Source: Candidatus Methanophagales archaeon | Lineage (GTDB): Archaea > Halobacteriota > Syntropharchaeia > Alkanophagales > Methanospirareceae | Length of the DNA: 5,833 nt | Assembly (NCBI GenBank): GCA_030668065.1 | Contig: DAOUUS010000109.1 | Location: 1 to 5,833 of the forward strand | Direction of reading: 5' to 3' | Shown: piece by piece, positions 1 to 5,587 of the stretch | Layout: every line of letters starts with the position of its first letter | Numbering within the stretch: position 1 is the first letter of the stretch | Made by a program: the position numbers and the translations under genes | The notes under the pieces: model-generated | The model's database searches: none | Told to the model about the DNA's origin: nothing | The model's input: only the letters and a program-made list of their open reading frames with translations

Positions 1-222
1 AACGATATAGACGGTGTGAAGATAGAGTTCCTGGCGGAGAATGGTTGGGCATTGGTACGCCGCTCGAACACGTCACCGGTGATCATCCTGAGAATGGAAG
101 CGCGGACCGAAGAAGGACTTAGGACGATAGAAGCGCATGTGCTAAAGAAGTTCATGGAATTTGATACTGTTGATCTGAATGCAGACGATGCGGTAAGAGC
201 GATAGTGCAACGATTAAAATAG
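1..222 (+). CDS. Phosphomannomutase/phosphoglucomutase, C-terminal end (5' partial)
   Basis: The frame is open from base 1 and ends at TAG 220-222, so only the last 73 residues are visible. They match the C-terminal domain (domain IV) of the alpha-D-phosphohexomutase family. A strand beginning DGVKIEF is followed by GWALVRRSNTSPVIILRMEA, in which the R-x-S-N-T-x-P loop is the phosphate-binding loop that grips the substrate's phosphate. The SNT version is typical of AlgC/ManB-like phosphomannomutase/phosphoglucomutases, whereas GlmM-type phosphoglucosamine mutases usually carry SGTEP. Family knowledge: these cytoplasmic enzymes interconvert hexose 6- and 1-phosphates through a phosphoserine and a bound Mg2+, feeding sugar-nucleotide and glycan synthesis. 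The active-site serine and metal-binding domains lie outside the window, so substrate choice cannot be judged. The GTG at base 16 lies inside the gene and is not a start. Confidence 0.88.
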   Translation, partial: NDIDGVKIEFLAENGWALVRRSNTSPVIILRMEARTEEGLRTIEAHVLKKFMEFDTVDLNADDAVRAIVQRLK

Positions 223-256
223 CTATTCTTGTGAGTCCGTTCTAAATTAGGGCATA

Positions 257-271
257 CGCAAACTTTATATA
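257..271 (+). promoter_or_regulatory. Archaeal promoter (BRE/TATA box) for the TM-helix membrane protein
   Basis: TTTATATA at 264-271 is a near-consensus archaeal TATA box. It is preceded by a purine-rich CGCAAA (257-262) that could serve as the TFB recognition element. Transcription would be expected to start about 25 bases downstream, near 293-297, giving a leader of roughly 80 bases before the ATG at 374. The start site is inferred from spacing only. Confidence 0.65.
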
Positions 272-354
272 CTCATAAAGCCTTTTTGTCATAGCTCTTG
301 TGTCCGAGTATTTAGTAGTGGGCAATGACATAAGTGCAACATTAAAAACAACTA

Positions 355-363
355 GGGGGTGAT
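355..363 (+). promoter_or_regulatory. Strong Shine-Dalgarno that decides the start at 374
   Basis: GGGGGTGAT contains GGTGAT, a perfect complement to the 3' end of 16S rRNA, ending 10 bases before ATG 374. A GTG at 359 in the same frame lies inside this site and so cannot be the start it serves. The ATG at 374 is therefore preferred, shortening the protein to 224 residues. Confidence 0.75.
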
Positions 364-373
364 AGAAAAAAAA

Positions 374-1048
374 ATGTTTGAAGAATTAGCAGCAAGTTTT
401 ACAAAAGTTACCCTTGTCGATGCAATAGGGATGATCATTGGTGCGTTAATAATCCTGTTAATAGGATGGATTGCAGGGCGTCTTATCGGGAAAGCCGTAG
501 GAATATTGGTTGATAAACTTGGCGTGGACAAAGCCCTAGAGAAAGTAGATACGGGAAATTGGTTGCAGAGCTCGGGCTGGTCTATTTCACGACTTTTTGA
601 TGTCGTGGTTAGATGGTTTATTTACATCATCGCCATCATGGCCGCCGTAGATGTGTTACGGATAGAGTTCCTGTCAAGCATCATGCAACTGATTGCGTTA
701 TACTTCCCGCGTCTGATCGCAGCAGCCATCGTGCTGGTAGTGGGACTGTTACTGATCGCTTTCGCCATGAAATGGATAGAAGAAGCATTGGACACAAATG
801 AGATTCCTCTCACGAATATGCTAGCACCGGTGTTGGAGGCGATCATGGTAGTAATAGTGCTGGTATTAGCGATGGACCAGTTACTCATTGACACGACAAT
901 CATATACGCGTTTGTCATTCCGCTGGCCTGGGGTCTTGCGATAGGTATTGGAGTCGCTATTGGGATCGCAGTTGGCTGGGGCGGCAGAGATAGCGTTGCC
1001 GAGTATATGCAAGAGCGACTGAAAGACGACAAGAAAGAGAATAAATGA
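374..1048 (+). CDS. Five-helix membrane protein, conserved TM-helix / CmpX mechanosensitive-channel-like
   Basis: A 224-residue, very hydrophobic protein with probable membrane helices near residues 15-37, 78-95, 112-132, 152-170 and 177-202. The first helix (LIILLIGWIAGRLIGKAV) and the third (FPRLIAAAIVLVVGLLLIAF) resemble the repeated 'conserved TM helix' (PF05552-type) of MscS-related and CmpX proteins. The last helix is rich in Gly/Ala and runs into GWGGRDSVAEYM (201-212), like the G-L-G-G-R-D-A-A sequence that follows the pore-lining helix in that group. The protein stops soon after, with a charged tail (KDDKKENK), so the beta domain and C-terminal vestibule of true MscS channels are absent. 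A role in osmotic or envelope-stress response is a family-based inference; channel activity is unproven. It has its own promoter, leader and terminator, so it is probably monocistronic. ATG 374 is chosen over the in-frame GTG at 359 because the ribosome binding site overlaps the latter. Confidence 0.82.
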   Translation: MFEELAASFTKVTLVDAIGMIIGALIILLIGWIAGRLIGKAVGILVDKLGVDKALEKVDTGNWLQSSGWSISRLFDVVVRWFIYIIAIMAAVDVLRIEFLSSIMQLIALYFPRLIAAAIVLVVGLLLIAFAMKWIEEALDTNEIPLTNMLAPVLEAIMVVIVLVLAMDQLLIDTTIIYAFVIPLAWGLAIGIGVAIGIAVGWGGRDSVAEYMQERLKDDKKENK

Positions 1049-1066
1049 TATAAACACAAAGATTAA

Positions 1067-1107
1067 GGCAGAGAGCGAGTTTTTTGTCTCTCTGCCATCA
1101 TTTTTTT
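1067..1107 (+). terminator. Hairpin plus T-run terminator after the membrane protein
   Basis: GGCAGAGAG (1067-1075) is perfectly complementary to CTCTCTGCC (1088-1096), giving a 9-bp stem with a 12-base T-rich loop. Four bases later comes an unbroken run of seven T (1101-1107). It starts 18 bases after the stop codon at 1046-1048. Archaeal polymerase ends mainly on T-runs, both in the loop and after the stem, so this is a credible termination site for the plus-strand gene. Confidence 0.8.
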
Positions 1108-1151
1108 ATGGTATGTGGAATTATCATTTGAAGTGCCGCTGAAACGGAGGG

Positions 1152-1256
1152 GTGGATAATAGGTGGCAGTTGTATCTTCCATTTAAGGGTTATTTCGCAA
1201 CAAGACTATTAGAATTGAGGGAATACTTGAGCGACTACGAAAAAGAGGGGCAATGA
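1152..1256 (+). CDS. Possible 34-codon ORF or gene remnant, unknown
   Basis: Starting at GTG 1152, a short frame runs to TGA 1254-1256 and encodes 34 residues with protein-like composition (Trp, several Tyr, Leu, and a charged helical end, LLELREYLSDYEKEG). GGAGG (1146-1150) sits directly against the GTG, too close for a normal ribosome binding site. A different frame just upstream (about 1109-1159, reading WYVELSFEVPLKRR) also looks protein-like, so the stretch may be the decayed, frameshifted tail of a lost gene rather than a working small gene. I do not recognise a family. This is the only gene-like content in the 273-base spacer 1108-1380. Confidence 0.2.
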   Translation: MDNRWQLYLPFKGYFATRLLELREYLSDYEKEGQ

Positions 1257-1333
1257 TTATCCCTTGATTTGAGGATGTGTCTTAGCTAACCAGAATACAC
1301 AGATTTTTACACAACCTTTCTTTCCCAAACAAA

Positions 1334-1350
1334 TAAAAAAATACTTATGA
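1334..1350 (+). promoter_or_regulatory. Putative promoter of mre11 with very short leader
   Basis: An A-rich stretch (AAAAAAA, about 1335-1341) followed by ATACTTATGA (1341-1350) is the best TATA-like element before mre11. Normal spacing would place the transcription start near 1368-1375, only about 5-12 bases before ATG 1381. No Shine-Dalgarno is visible in the 20 bases upstream of that ATG, so the message is probably leaderless or nearly so. The TATA match is imperfect. Confidence 0.4.
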
Positions 1351-1380
1351 TAAGGCGTTTCCATAACATAGTGCAAACAA

Positions 1381-2517
1381 ATGAAACGGATATTTCACGT
1401 TGCGGACACACACATAGGTTATTCCGCGTACCGCAAGATGGATGTGGCGACCGGCCTGAACCAACGAGAAGTGGATACCTACGAGGCATTCACACAATTC
1501 GTGGATTATGCGTTAAAAGCGAAGCCGGACGCCGTGATACATGCCGGTGACCTCTTCGATTCCGTACGACCGACAAACCGTGCTATCTCGTTCGTGCTCA
1601 ACCAGTTGATACGATTAAGTGCTGCCGGCATCCCATTTGTAGCGATTTCTGGTAATCACGATACTCCGCGTTTGAAGGAGACGGGCAGTGTCCTCAGCCT
1701 GTTTGAGCACATTCCAGATGTGCACGTGATTTATGAATCGTTTTATAAAACCGTTGCGTTGGATGGCATAAGTGTCCATGCTGTTCCGCATTGCGATGAT
1801 ATAGAAGCGGAGAAGAATAAACTGACGCCAAATAACGCAGGGTTCAATATCGCGCTACTTCACGCAAGCGTTCCTGGTGCGGGACAGCCGACTTTCCTGA
1901 TGGGCGAATTCAACGAGCAAATTGTCGGTATTGACAACTTAACGGATTTTGATTATATCGCTTTAGGGCATTTTCACGGCTACACGAAAGTAAAAGCAAA
2001 CGCATACTATGCAGGCTCAACCGAAAGATTCAGCTTCAACGAGGTGAACGACACAAAAGGCTTCTTAGAAGTAAACCTGATAGAAGATAGAGAAGCAGAA
2101 GTCGTATTTCAGCCATTAAAGATACGAGCGATGACGGATTTGGAGCCGGTTGTTTGCAGCACACTCAATGCACAAGAGCTCGGAACGGTACTAAAACAGC
2201 GTATCCAGGAATGCAATCCGCAAGATAAAGTAGTGAGGTTAAAAGTGCAGGATATACCTACGCCGATGTACCATTCGCTGGACTTTGACGCGCTTAAGCA
2301 GTTGACAAAGTCTGCGGTACATTTCGAGATGAAATACGAATTCCGATTGGATAGTGAATTACCTTATGCCGAACAGCCAGCTTTTCATTCGTTACACACA
2401 GAGTTCGAGAAGTTTATCGGCCAGTACACGATAGGAACGCAAGTGGATAAAGAAAAGCTAAAGGCGCTGGGGATGAAGTATATGCTGGAATGGGAGAACG
2501 AAGAAGAGAGGGACTGA
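1381..2517 (+). CDS. mre11: Mre11/SbcD-family DNA double-strand-break repair nuclease
   Basis: A 378-residue calcineurin-like phosphoesterase with the full set of Mre11 metal and catalytic motifs: D9-T-H11, G-D57-L-F-D, G-N92-H93-D94, H161 in LLHAS, and G-H197-F-H199. These correspond to the two-Mn2+ site and catalytic His known from Pyrococcus furiosus Mre11. AGSTERFSFNE (211-221) is the usual Mre11 signature after the nuclease core, and a capping domain follows to about residue 320. Family knowledge: Mre11 has 3'-5' exonuclease and endonuclease activity and with the Rad50 ATPase trims broken DNA ends for homologous recombination. The protein is somewhat shorter than P. furiosus Mre11 (426 residues), so the C-terminal Rad50-binding helices may be reduced or diverged; residues 335-378 are the only candidate for them. 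No rad50, herA or nurA lies beside it. The gene leads an apparent operon, 31 bases before the DUF58 gene. ATG 1381 is immediately followed by the first beta strand (KRIFHVADTH), which supports it as the start. Confidence 0.95.
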   Translation: MKRIFHVADTHIGYSAYRKMDVATGLNQREVDTYEAFTQFVDYALKAKPDAVIHAGDLFDSVRPTNRAISFVLNQLIRLSAAGIPFVAISGNHDTPRLKETGSVLSLFEHIPDVHVIYESFYKTVALDGISVHAVPHCDDIEAEKNKLTPNNAGFNIALLHASVPGAGQPTFLMGEFNEQIVGIDNLTDFDYIALGHFHGYTKVKANAYYAGSTERFSFNEVNDTKGFLEVNLIEDREAEVVFQPLKIRAMTDLEPVVCSTLNAQELGTVLKQRIQECNPQDKVVRLKVQDIPTPMYHSLDFDALKQLTKSAVHFEMKYEFRLDSELPYAEQPAFHSLHTEFEKFIGQYTIGTQVDKEKLKALGMKYMLEWENEEERD

Positions 2518-2530
2518 GAAACTGTTTAAA

Positions 2531-2539
2531 GAGGATGAT
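2531..2539 (+). promoter_or_regulatory. Shine-Dalgarno of the DUF58 gene
   Basis: GAGGATGAT resembles the ideal GGAGGTGAT with one mismatch and ends 9 bases before ATG 2549. It lies in the 31-base gap after mre11, where no TATA box is evident, so translation is likely from a message shared with mre11. Confidence 0.6.
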
Positions 2540-2548
2540 ACAACACCA

Positions 2549-3430
2549 ATGCCACAAGTAAAAGAGGTACTGAAACGAGTAAAAAAGATAGAACTAAAGA
2601 CGAAAGTATTAGTCGACGGACTTATATCCGGGGAATACCATTCGATATTCAAAGGTCGAGGTATAGAATTCTCGGAGGTCCGTGAATATGTACCCGGGGA
2701 TGATGTTAGAGCTATTGACTGGAACGTCACGGCGCGATTAAATGCACCCTTTGTCAAGGAATTTATCGAAGAACGAGACCTGACATTGTTCATCGTGTTT
2801 GACCTTTCATCAAGTAACGAATTCGGATTTAAGCGCAGCAAAAAAGACGTTTGCTACGACATCGCAGCCTCTTTGATGTTCGCCGCTCTGAGGAATAACG
2901 ACAACGTAGGTCTGTGTTTGTTTACTGATCGAGTAGAGAAGTTCGTGCCGCCAAGAAAAGGCAATAAGCATATACTAAAACTGCTGCGTGAACTTATATA
3001 TCACGAGCCGAAAAGCAAAACTACCGACATCAGAACCGCGTTATCTTACCTGAACAAGGTCATAAAAAAACGAAGCATAATCTTTATCATCTCGGATTTC
3101 TTGACGCCCGATTTTGAGAAGCCGCTTAAACAGCTTAAGAGCAAACACGATGTGATCTTAGTAGATATAGCAGATGTGCACGAAGAAGACCTCCCGGATA
3201 TAGGCTATGCCTTTCTGGAGGACTACGAGACCGGTGAGCAAATACTCGTGGATACTTCTGACTCTGAGTTCAGGATGCGATATACCGAACTCGTGAGGAC
3301 GAGCCGTGAAGCTTTTTTAACGACTTTGAAGCGATTGAATGTGGATATAATCAAGATGAACACGAGCGAGCCGTTTTACATACCGTTACAAACGTTTTTC
3401 AAGATGCGAGAAAGAAGAGTGGTGAGGTGA
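2549..3430 (+). CDS. DUF58 family protein (soluble, von Willebrand A-like)
   Basis: A 293-residue protein with no signal peptide or membrane segment. The N-terminal half carries the DUF58 signature: G-E-Y-H-S-I-F-K-G-R-G (28-38), F-S-E-V-R-E-Y-V-P-G-D-D-V-R (41-54) and IDWNVTAR (56-63). A von Willebrand A-like fold follows with an apparently intact MIDAS metal site: D85-L-S87-S-S89, a Thr at 158/159 and D183 in ISDF. Family knowledge: DUF58 genes usually stand between a MoxR AAA+ ATPase and one or more VWA membrane proteins, and the set is thought to help fold, activate or insert metal into partner proteins, often at the envelope. The biochemical role of DUF58 itself is not settled. This copy is the short soluble type, without the N-terminal helices of longer DUF58 proteins. 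It sits 31 bases after mre11 and 7 bases before the BatA-like gene, so co-transcription is likely. No moxR precedes it. Confidence 0.9.
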   Translation: MPQVKEVLKRVKKIELKTKVLVDGLISGEYHSIFKGRGIEFSEVREYVPGDDVRAIDWNVTARLNAPFVKEFIEERDLTLFIVFDLSSSNEFGFKRSKKDVCYDIAASLMFAALRNNDNVGLCLFTDRVEKFVPPRKGNKHILKLLRELIYHEPKSKTTDIRTALSYLNKVIKKRSIIFIISDFLTPDFEKPLKQLKSKHDVILVDIADVHEEDLPDIGYAFLEDYETGEQILVDTSDSEFRMRYTELVRTSREAFLTTLKRLNVDIIKMNTSEPFYIPLQTFFKMRERRVVR

Positions 3431-3431
3431 T
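3424..3431 (+). promoter_or_regulatory. Shine-Dalgarno of the BatA-like gene, overlapping the DUF58 stop
   Basis: GAGGTGAT, a perfect anti-16S match, spans the TGA stop of the preceding gene (3428-3430) and ends 6 bases before ATG 3438. The overlap implies translational coupling of the DUF58 and VWA genes and fixes the start at 3438. Confidence 0.75.
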
Positions 3432-3437
3432 GCGTGC

Positions 3438-4397
3438 ATGGGCTTGAATTTCGGTGAACCGCTGGTACTGCTATTCTTAGTGATTATACCCTTCCTATTA
3501 TGGTTTTACAGGCGTTATTGCAGAAAGAAGAAAGCAGCAGCACTAAAATTCAGTGCTTTGAGTATTGTAAAGGCCGCCACGGCTAAGAACAAACGAAGCC
3601 TCAAGCTCCGAGCGCATTTACCGTTCGTGCTCATTACAATTGCGCTTGCATTGATTATTGTCGGTCTTGCAGACCCGCTAATTCCGTGGAAGCAAGCAAA
3701 AGAGGGTGTCAACGTGGTTCTGGCTATTGACGATTCCGGCAGTATGCAGGCAACCGATTATCAGCCCACGCGACTGGAAGCCGCGAAAAGCGCAGCCGAA
3801 ACTCTGATAACGAATTTGAACCCGAAGGATAACGTGGGCATCGTCATCTTCGAATCCGGTGCAACAACCGCGAGTTATCTCACGCCATTCAAAGATAAGG
3901 CGATTGACAAAACACGAGGTATAGAACAGAGAACAGGGCGAACAGCAATGGGTGACGGGCTCACGCTCGCTATTGACATGGCTACTTCTATACCGAACAA
4001 GAAGAAAGTGGTTATTTTATTGAGTGACGGCGTGAACAATGCCGGTGTCGTGAGCCCGCAGGAAGCGGTTCTGTTCGCGAAGACAAACAAGATACAGGTT
4101 TATACCGTGGGACTTGGCTCTGAGGCGCCGGTGGTCTTAGGCTACGATTTCTTTGGCAATCCGCAATATGCTGAGCTCGATGAGGTAACGCTGAAACGAA
4201 TAGCTGTGGATACCGGCGGGATGTACTACAAATCCGTAAATGAAAAGACGCTGGCTGAGATTTACGCTAATATCGGTGAGCATATCGAACGGGAATGGGA
4301 AGATACGAGCATAAAGGATTGGTTCTTCGTTGCTGCGTTTATAGTGCTGTTAGTGAATGTCTATGTGATTTATGGTAAGTACCGGGTGGTTGTGTAA
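3438..4397 (+). CDS. BatA-like von Willebrand factor A membrane protein
   Basis: A 319-residue protein with the BatA/aerotolerance-type layout. There is an N-terminal hydrophobic helix (about 8-24), a basic loop (RRYCRKKK) with a K-F-S patch near 37-40, a second helix (about 62-77) ending ADP, a VWA domain (about 90-280) and a C-terminal helix (295-313) with a short tail. The MIDAS metal site is complete: D98-x-S100-x-S102 within IDDSGSM, T169 in GRTAMGDG, and D197 in LLSDG. TVGLGSEAP and DTGGMYYKS are also typical of the family. Membrane helices on both sides imply that the VWA domain is anchored; in related proteins it faces outward or the periplasm. Family knowledge: BatA partners MoxR and DUF58 proteins and is linked to stress tolerance in bacteria, but the substrate in archaea is unknown. 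The gene follows DUF58 by 7 bases with an overlapping ribosome binding site. No batB, TPR or BatD-like gene follows; the next gene is a peptidase. Confidence 0.9.
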   Translation: MGLNFGEPLVLLFLVIIPFLLWFYRRYCRKKKAAALKFSALSIVKAATAKNKRSLKLRAHLPFVLITIALALIIVGLADPLIPWKQAKEGVNVVLAIDDSGSMQATDYQPTRLEAAKSAAETLITNLNPKDNVGIVIFESGATTASYLTPFKDKAIDKTRGIEQRTGRTAMGDGLTLAIDMATSIPNKKKVVILLSDGVNNAGVVSPQEAVLFAKTNKIQVYTVGLGSEAPVVLGYDFFGNPQYAELDEVTLKRIAVDTGGMYYKSVNEKTLAEIYANIGEHIEREWEDTSIKDWFFVAAFIVLLVNVYVIYGKYRVVV

Positions 4398-4403
4398 TAG
4401 ATG

Positions 4404-4412
4404 TTTTATAAA
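4404..4412 (+). promoter_or_regulatory. TATA box for the M42 aminopeptidase gene
   Basis: TTTTATAAA lies in the 55-base gap after the BatA-like gene. Normal archaeal spacing places transcription start near 4432-4437, leaving a leader of about 16-20 bases that contains the Shine-Dalgarno GAGGAT (4443-4448). The peptidase can therefore be transcribed on its own, although read-through from the upstream operon is not excluded because no terminator is seen in the gap. Confidence 0.6.
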
Positions 4413-4452
4413 GGCATAAACACAGAATTTGTAATATAACGCGAGGATAAAA

Positions 4453-5499
4453 ATGACAGAAATAAAGAACTTGTTGGCGCAATTATCAGAGGCACATGGT
4501 GTTTCCGGCTACGAAGATGCGATAGGGGCAATAGTAGAAACAGAGCTAAAACCGTATGTGGACGAAATAAAGACGGACCGCTTAGGGAATTTGATAGCCA
4601 CGAAGAGAGGCAAAAAACCGTCTGTTATGATAGCGGCGCATCTTGATGAGATAGGGCTAATGGTAAAGTATATAGAAGAGGAAGGTTTTTTGCGATTCTC
4701 AACCATCGGTGGCTGGTTTGATCAGACGTTGCTCAATCAAAGAGTGGTTTTGCATACAGACAGTGGTGCTGTGACCGGCGTTATAGGCTCGAAACCACCA
4801 CACAGGATGAAGAAGGAGGAGCGGGAGAAGCCGATAAAAGCTGAAGATATGTTCATAGATGTAGGTGCAAGCAGTAAGGAAGAAGTGGAGCAACTGGGCA
4901 TCGCTATTGGAACTACTGTCACAATAGACGGGCATTTCGCTACACTCAAGAACGAACGAGTGACCTGCAAAGCTTTTGACAACCGTGCCGGTGTTGCGAT
5001 AATGATAGAAGCACTAAAACGAGCAAATACCGAATTCGAGGTATATGCCGTAGGTACAGTGCAAGAGGAAGTTGGATTAAAGGGAGCACGAACGGCGGCA
5101 TTCGAGCTTAATCCGGATGTTGCTATCGCCATTGATACAGACATCGCGGGTGGGCATCCGGGTCTAGAAAAGAAAGACGCCACGGTCGAGTTAGACAAAG
5201 GGCCTGCGATTACCGTCTCTGATGCTTCGGGTCGTGGTATAATTACACCACCTTCTGTACTGAAATGGCTTAAGGATACGGCAGCTCGTTACAAAATTGA
5301 TTACCAGCTCAGTGTGTCCGAAGGCGGCATGACCGATGCAGCTATAATTCATCTTACAAGAAGCGGCGTACCCACGGGAGTTATTGGTGTACCCACAAGG
5401 TATATCCACTCACCGGTGGAGTTATTAAGCTTAAAAGACATAGATAAAAGCGCAGAACTTCTTGCCCGAGCGATTGAACATGTAGGTGATTATTTTTAA
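4453..5499 (+). CDS. M42 family metallo-aminopeptidase (TET-type)
   Basis: A 348-residue cytoplasmic enzyme of the M42 peptidase family, often mislabelled endoglucanase M. The dinuclear metal site is intact: H63 in AAHLDEIG, D176 in FDNRAG, E206 in QEEVG, D228 in AIDTD and H319 in YIHSP. E205 is the expected catalytic base and D65 supports the metal-site His. The pattern parallels Pyrococcus TET enzymes, and the length is in the usual 340-360 range. Residues of about 70-165 form the inserted PDZ-like dimerisation domain that builds the 12-subunit tetrahedral particle in characterised relatives. Family knowledge: TET peptidases remove N-terminal residues from short peptides released by the proteasome and other proteases. 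Specificity (Glu/Asp, Leu, Lys or others) cannot be read safely from the sequence. ATG 4453 is preceded by GAGGAT, and a TATA box lies upstream. The gene is followed by a shared terminator and faces the dockerin gene. Confidence 0.93.
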   Translation: MTEIKNLLAQLSEAHGVSGYEDAIGAIVETELKPYVDEIKTDRLGNLIATKRGKKPSVMIAAHLDEIGLMVKYIEEEGFLRFSTIGGWFDQTLLNQRVVLHTDSGAVTGVIGSKPPHRMKKEEREKPIKAEDMFIDVGASSKEEVEQLGIAIGTTVTIDGHFATLKNERVTCKAFDNRAGVAIMIEALKRANTEFEVYAVGTVQEEVGLKGARTAAFELNPDVAIAIDTDIAGGHPGLEKKDATVELDKGPAITVSDASGRGIITPPSVLKWLKDTAARYKIDYQLSVSEGGMTDAAIIHLTRSGVPTGVIGVPTRYIHSPVELLSLKDIDKSAELLARAIEHVGDYF

Positions 5500-5532
5500 A
5501 ATAAAATAAAAGGAAAAAAGAACGCATTCATT

Positions 5533-5587
5533 CACTGCTCTGTCACTGTAAATTCATATGACAGTCCAGAGAGTGTGCGAACTTTTT
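5533..5587. terminator. Bidirectional hairpin terminator between convergent genes
   Basis: An interrupted stem joins CACT (5533-5536) with AGTG (5572-5575), CTCTG (5538-5542) with CAGAG (5567-5571), and ACTGT (5545-5549) with ACAGT (5561-5565), around an 11-base loop. That is 14 base pairs with a single-base bulge and a small internal loop. On the plus strand TTTTT (5583-5587) follows. On the minus strand the region beyond the stem (5500-5520 read in reverse) is T-rich, including a run of six T. The hairpin sits between the M42 stop at 5499 and the minus-strand stop at 5586, as expected for a terminator used from both sides. A shorter alternative pairing, CTGTCA with TGACAG, also exists. Confidence 0.6.

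Noticed and set aside
223..358. tRNA, riboswitch or CRISPR content in the first spacer
   Set aside because: No cloverleaf, T-loop GTTCRANNC, regular direct repeats or strong stem was found; only the TATA box, the ribosome binding site and a weak imperfect repeat.
359..373. GTG at 359 as the start of the membrane protein
   Set aside because: The GTG lies within the Shine-Dalgarno GGGGGTGAT itself; ATG 374 has correct spacing from that site.
1307..1489. Minus-strand open frame of 60 codons over the mre11 start
   Set aside because: It overlaps the well-supported N-terminus of mre11 and has no recognisable motif and no ribosome binding site; it is a shadow of the real gene.
1552..1980. Phosphoprotein phosphatase or other calcineurin-like enzyme as an alternative to Mre11
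   Set aside because: The AGSTERFSFNE signature, GDLFD spacing, H161 and the capping region are specific to the Mre11/SbcD branch.
2458..2841. Minus-strand open frame of 127 codons across the mre11-DUF58 junction
   Set aside because: It is antisense to the conserved DUF58 signature and has no motif of its own.
4699..5198. Two long minus-strand open frames (4699-4935 and 4737-5198) inside the aminopeptidase gene
   Set aside because: The plus-strand M42 protein has all its metal ligands across this region. The reverse frames have shadow-like composition (Ser/Thr-rich or Cys/His/Tyr-rich) and no family signature.
4453..5499. Endoglucanase (cellulase), a common label for this family and tempting beside a dockerin gene
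   Set aside because: The five metal ligands and catalytic Glu of M42 peptidases are all present and there is no glycoside hydrolase motif.
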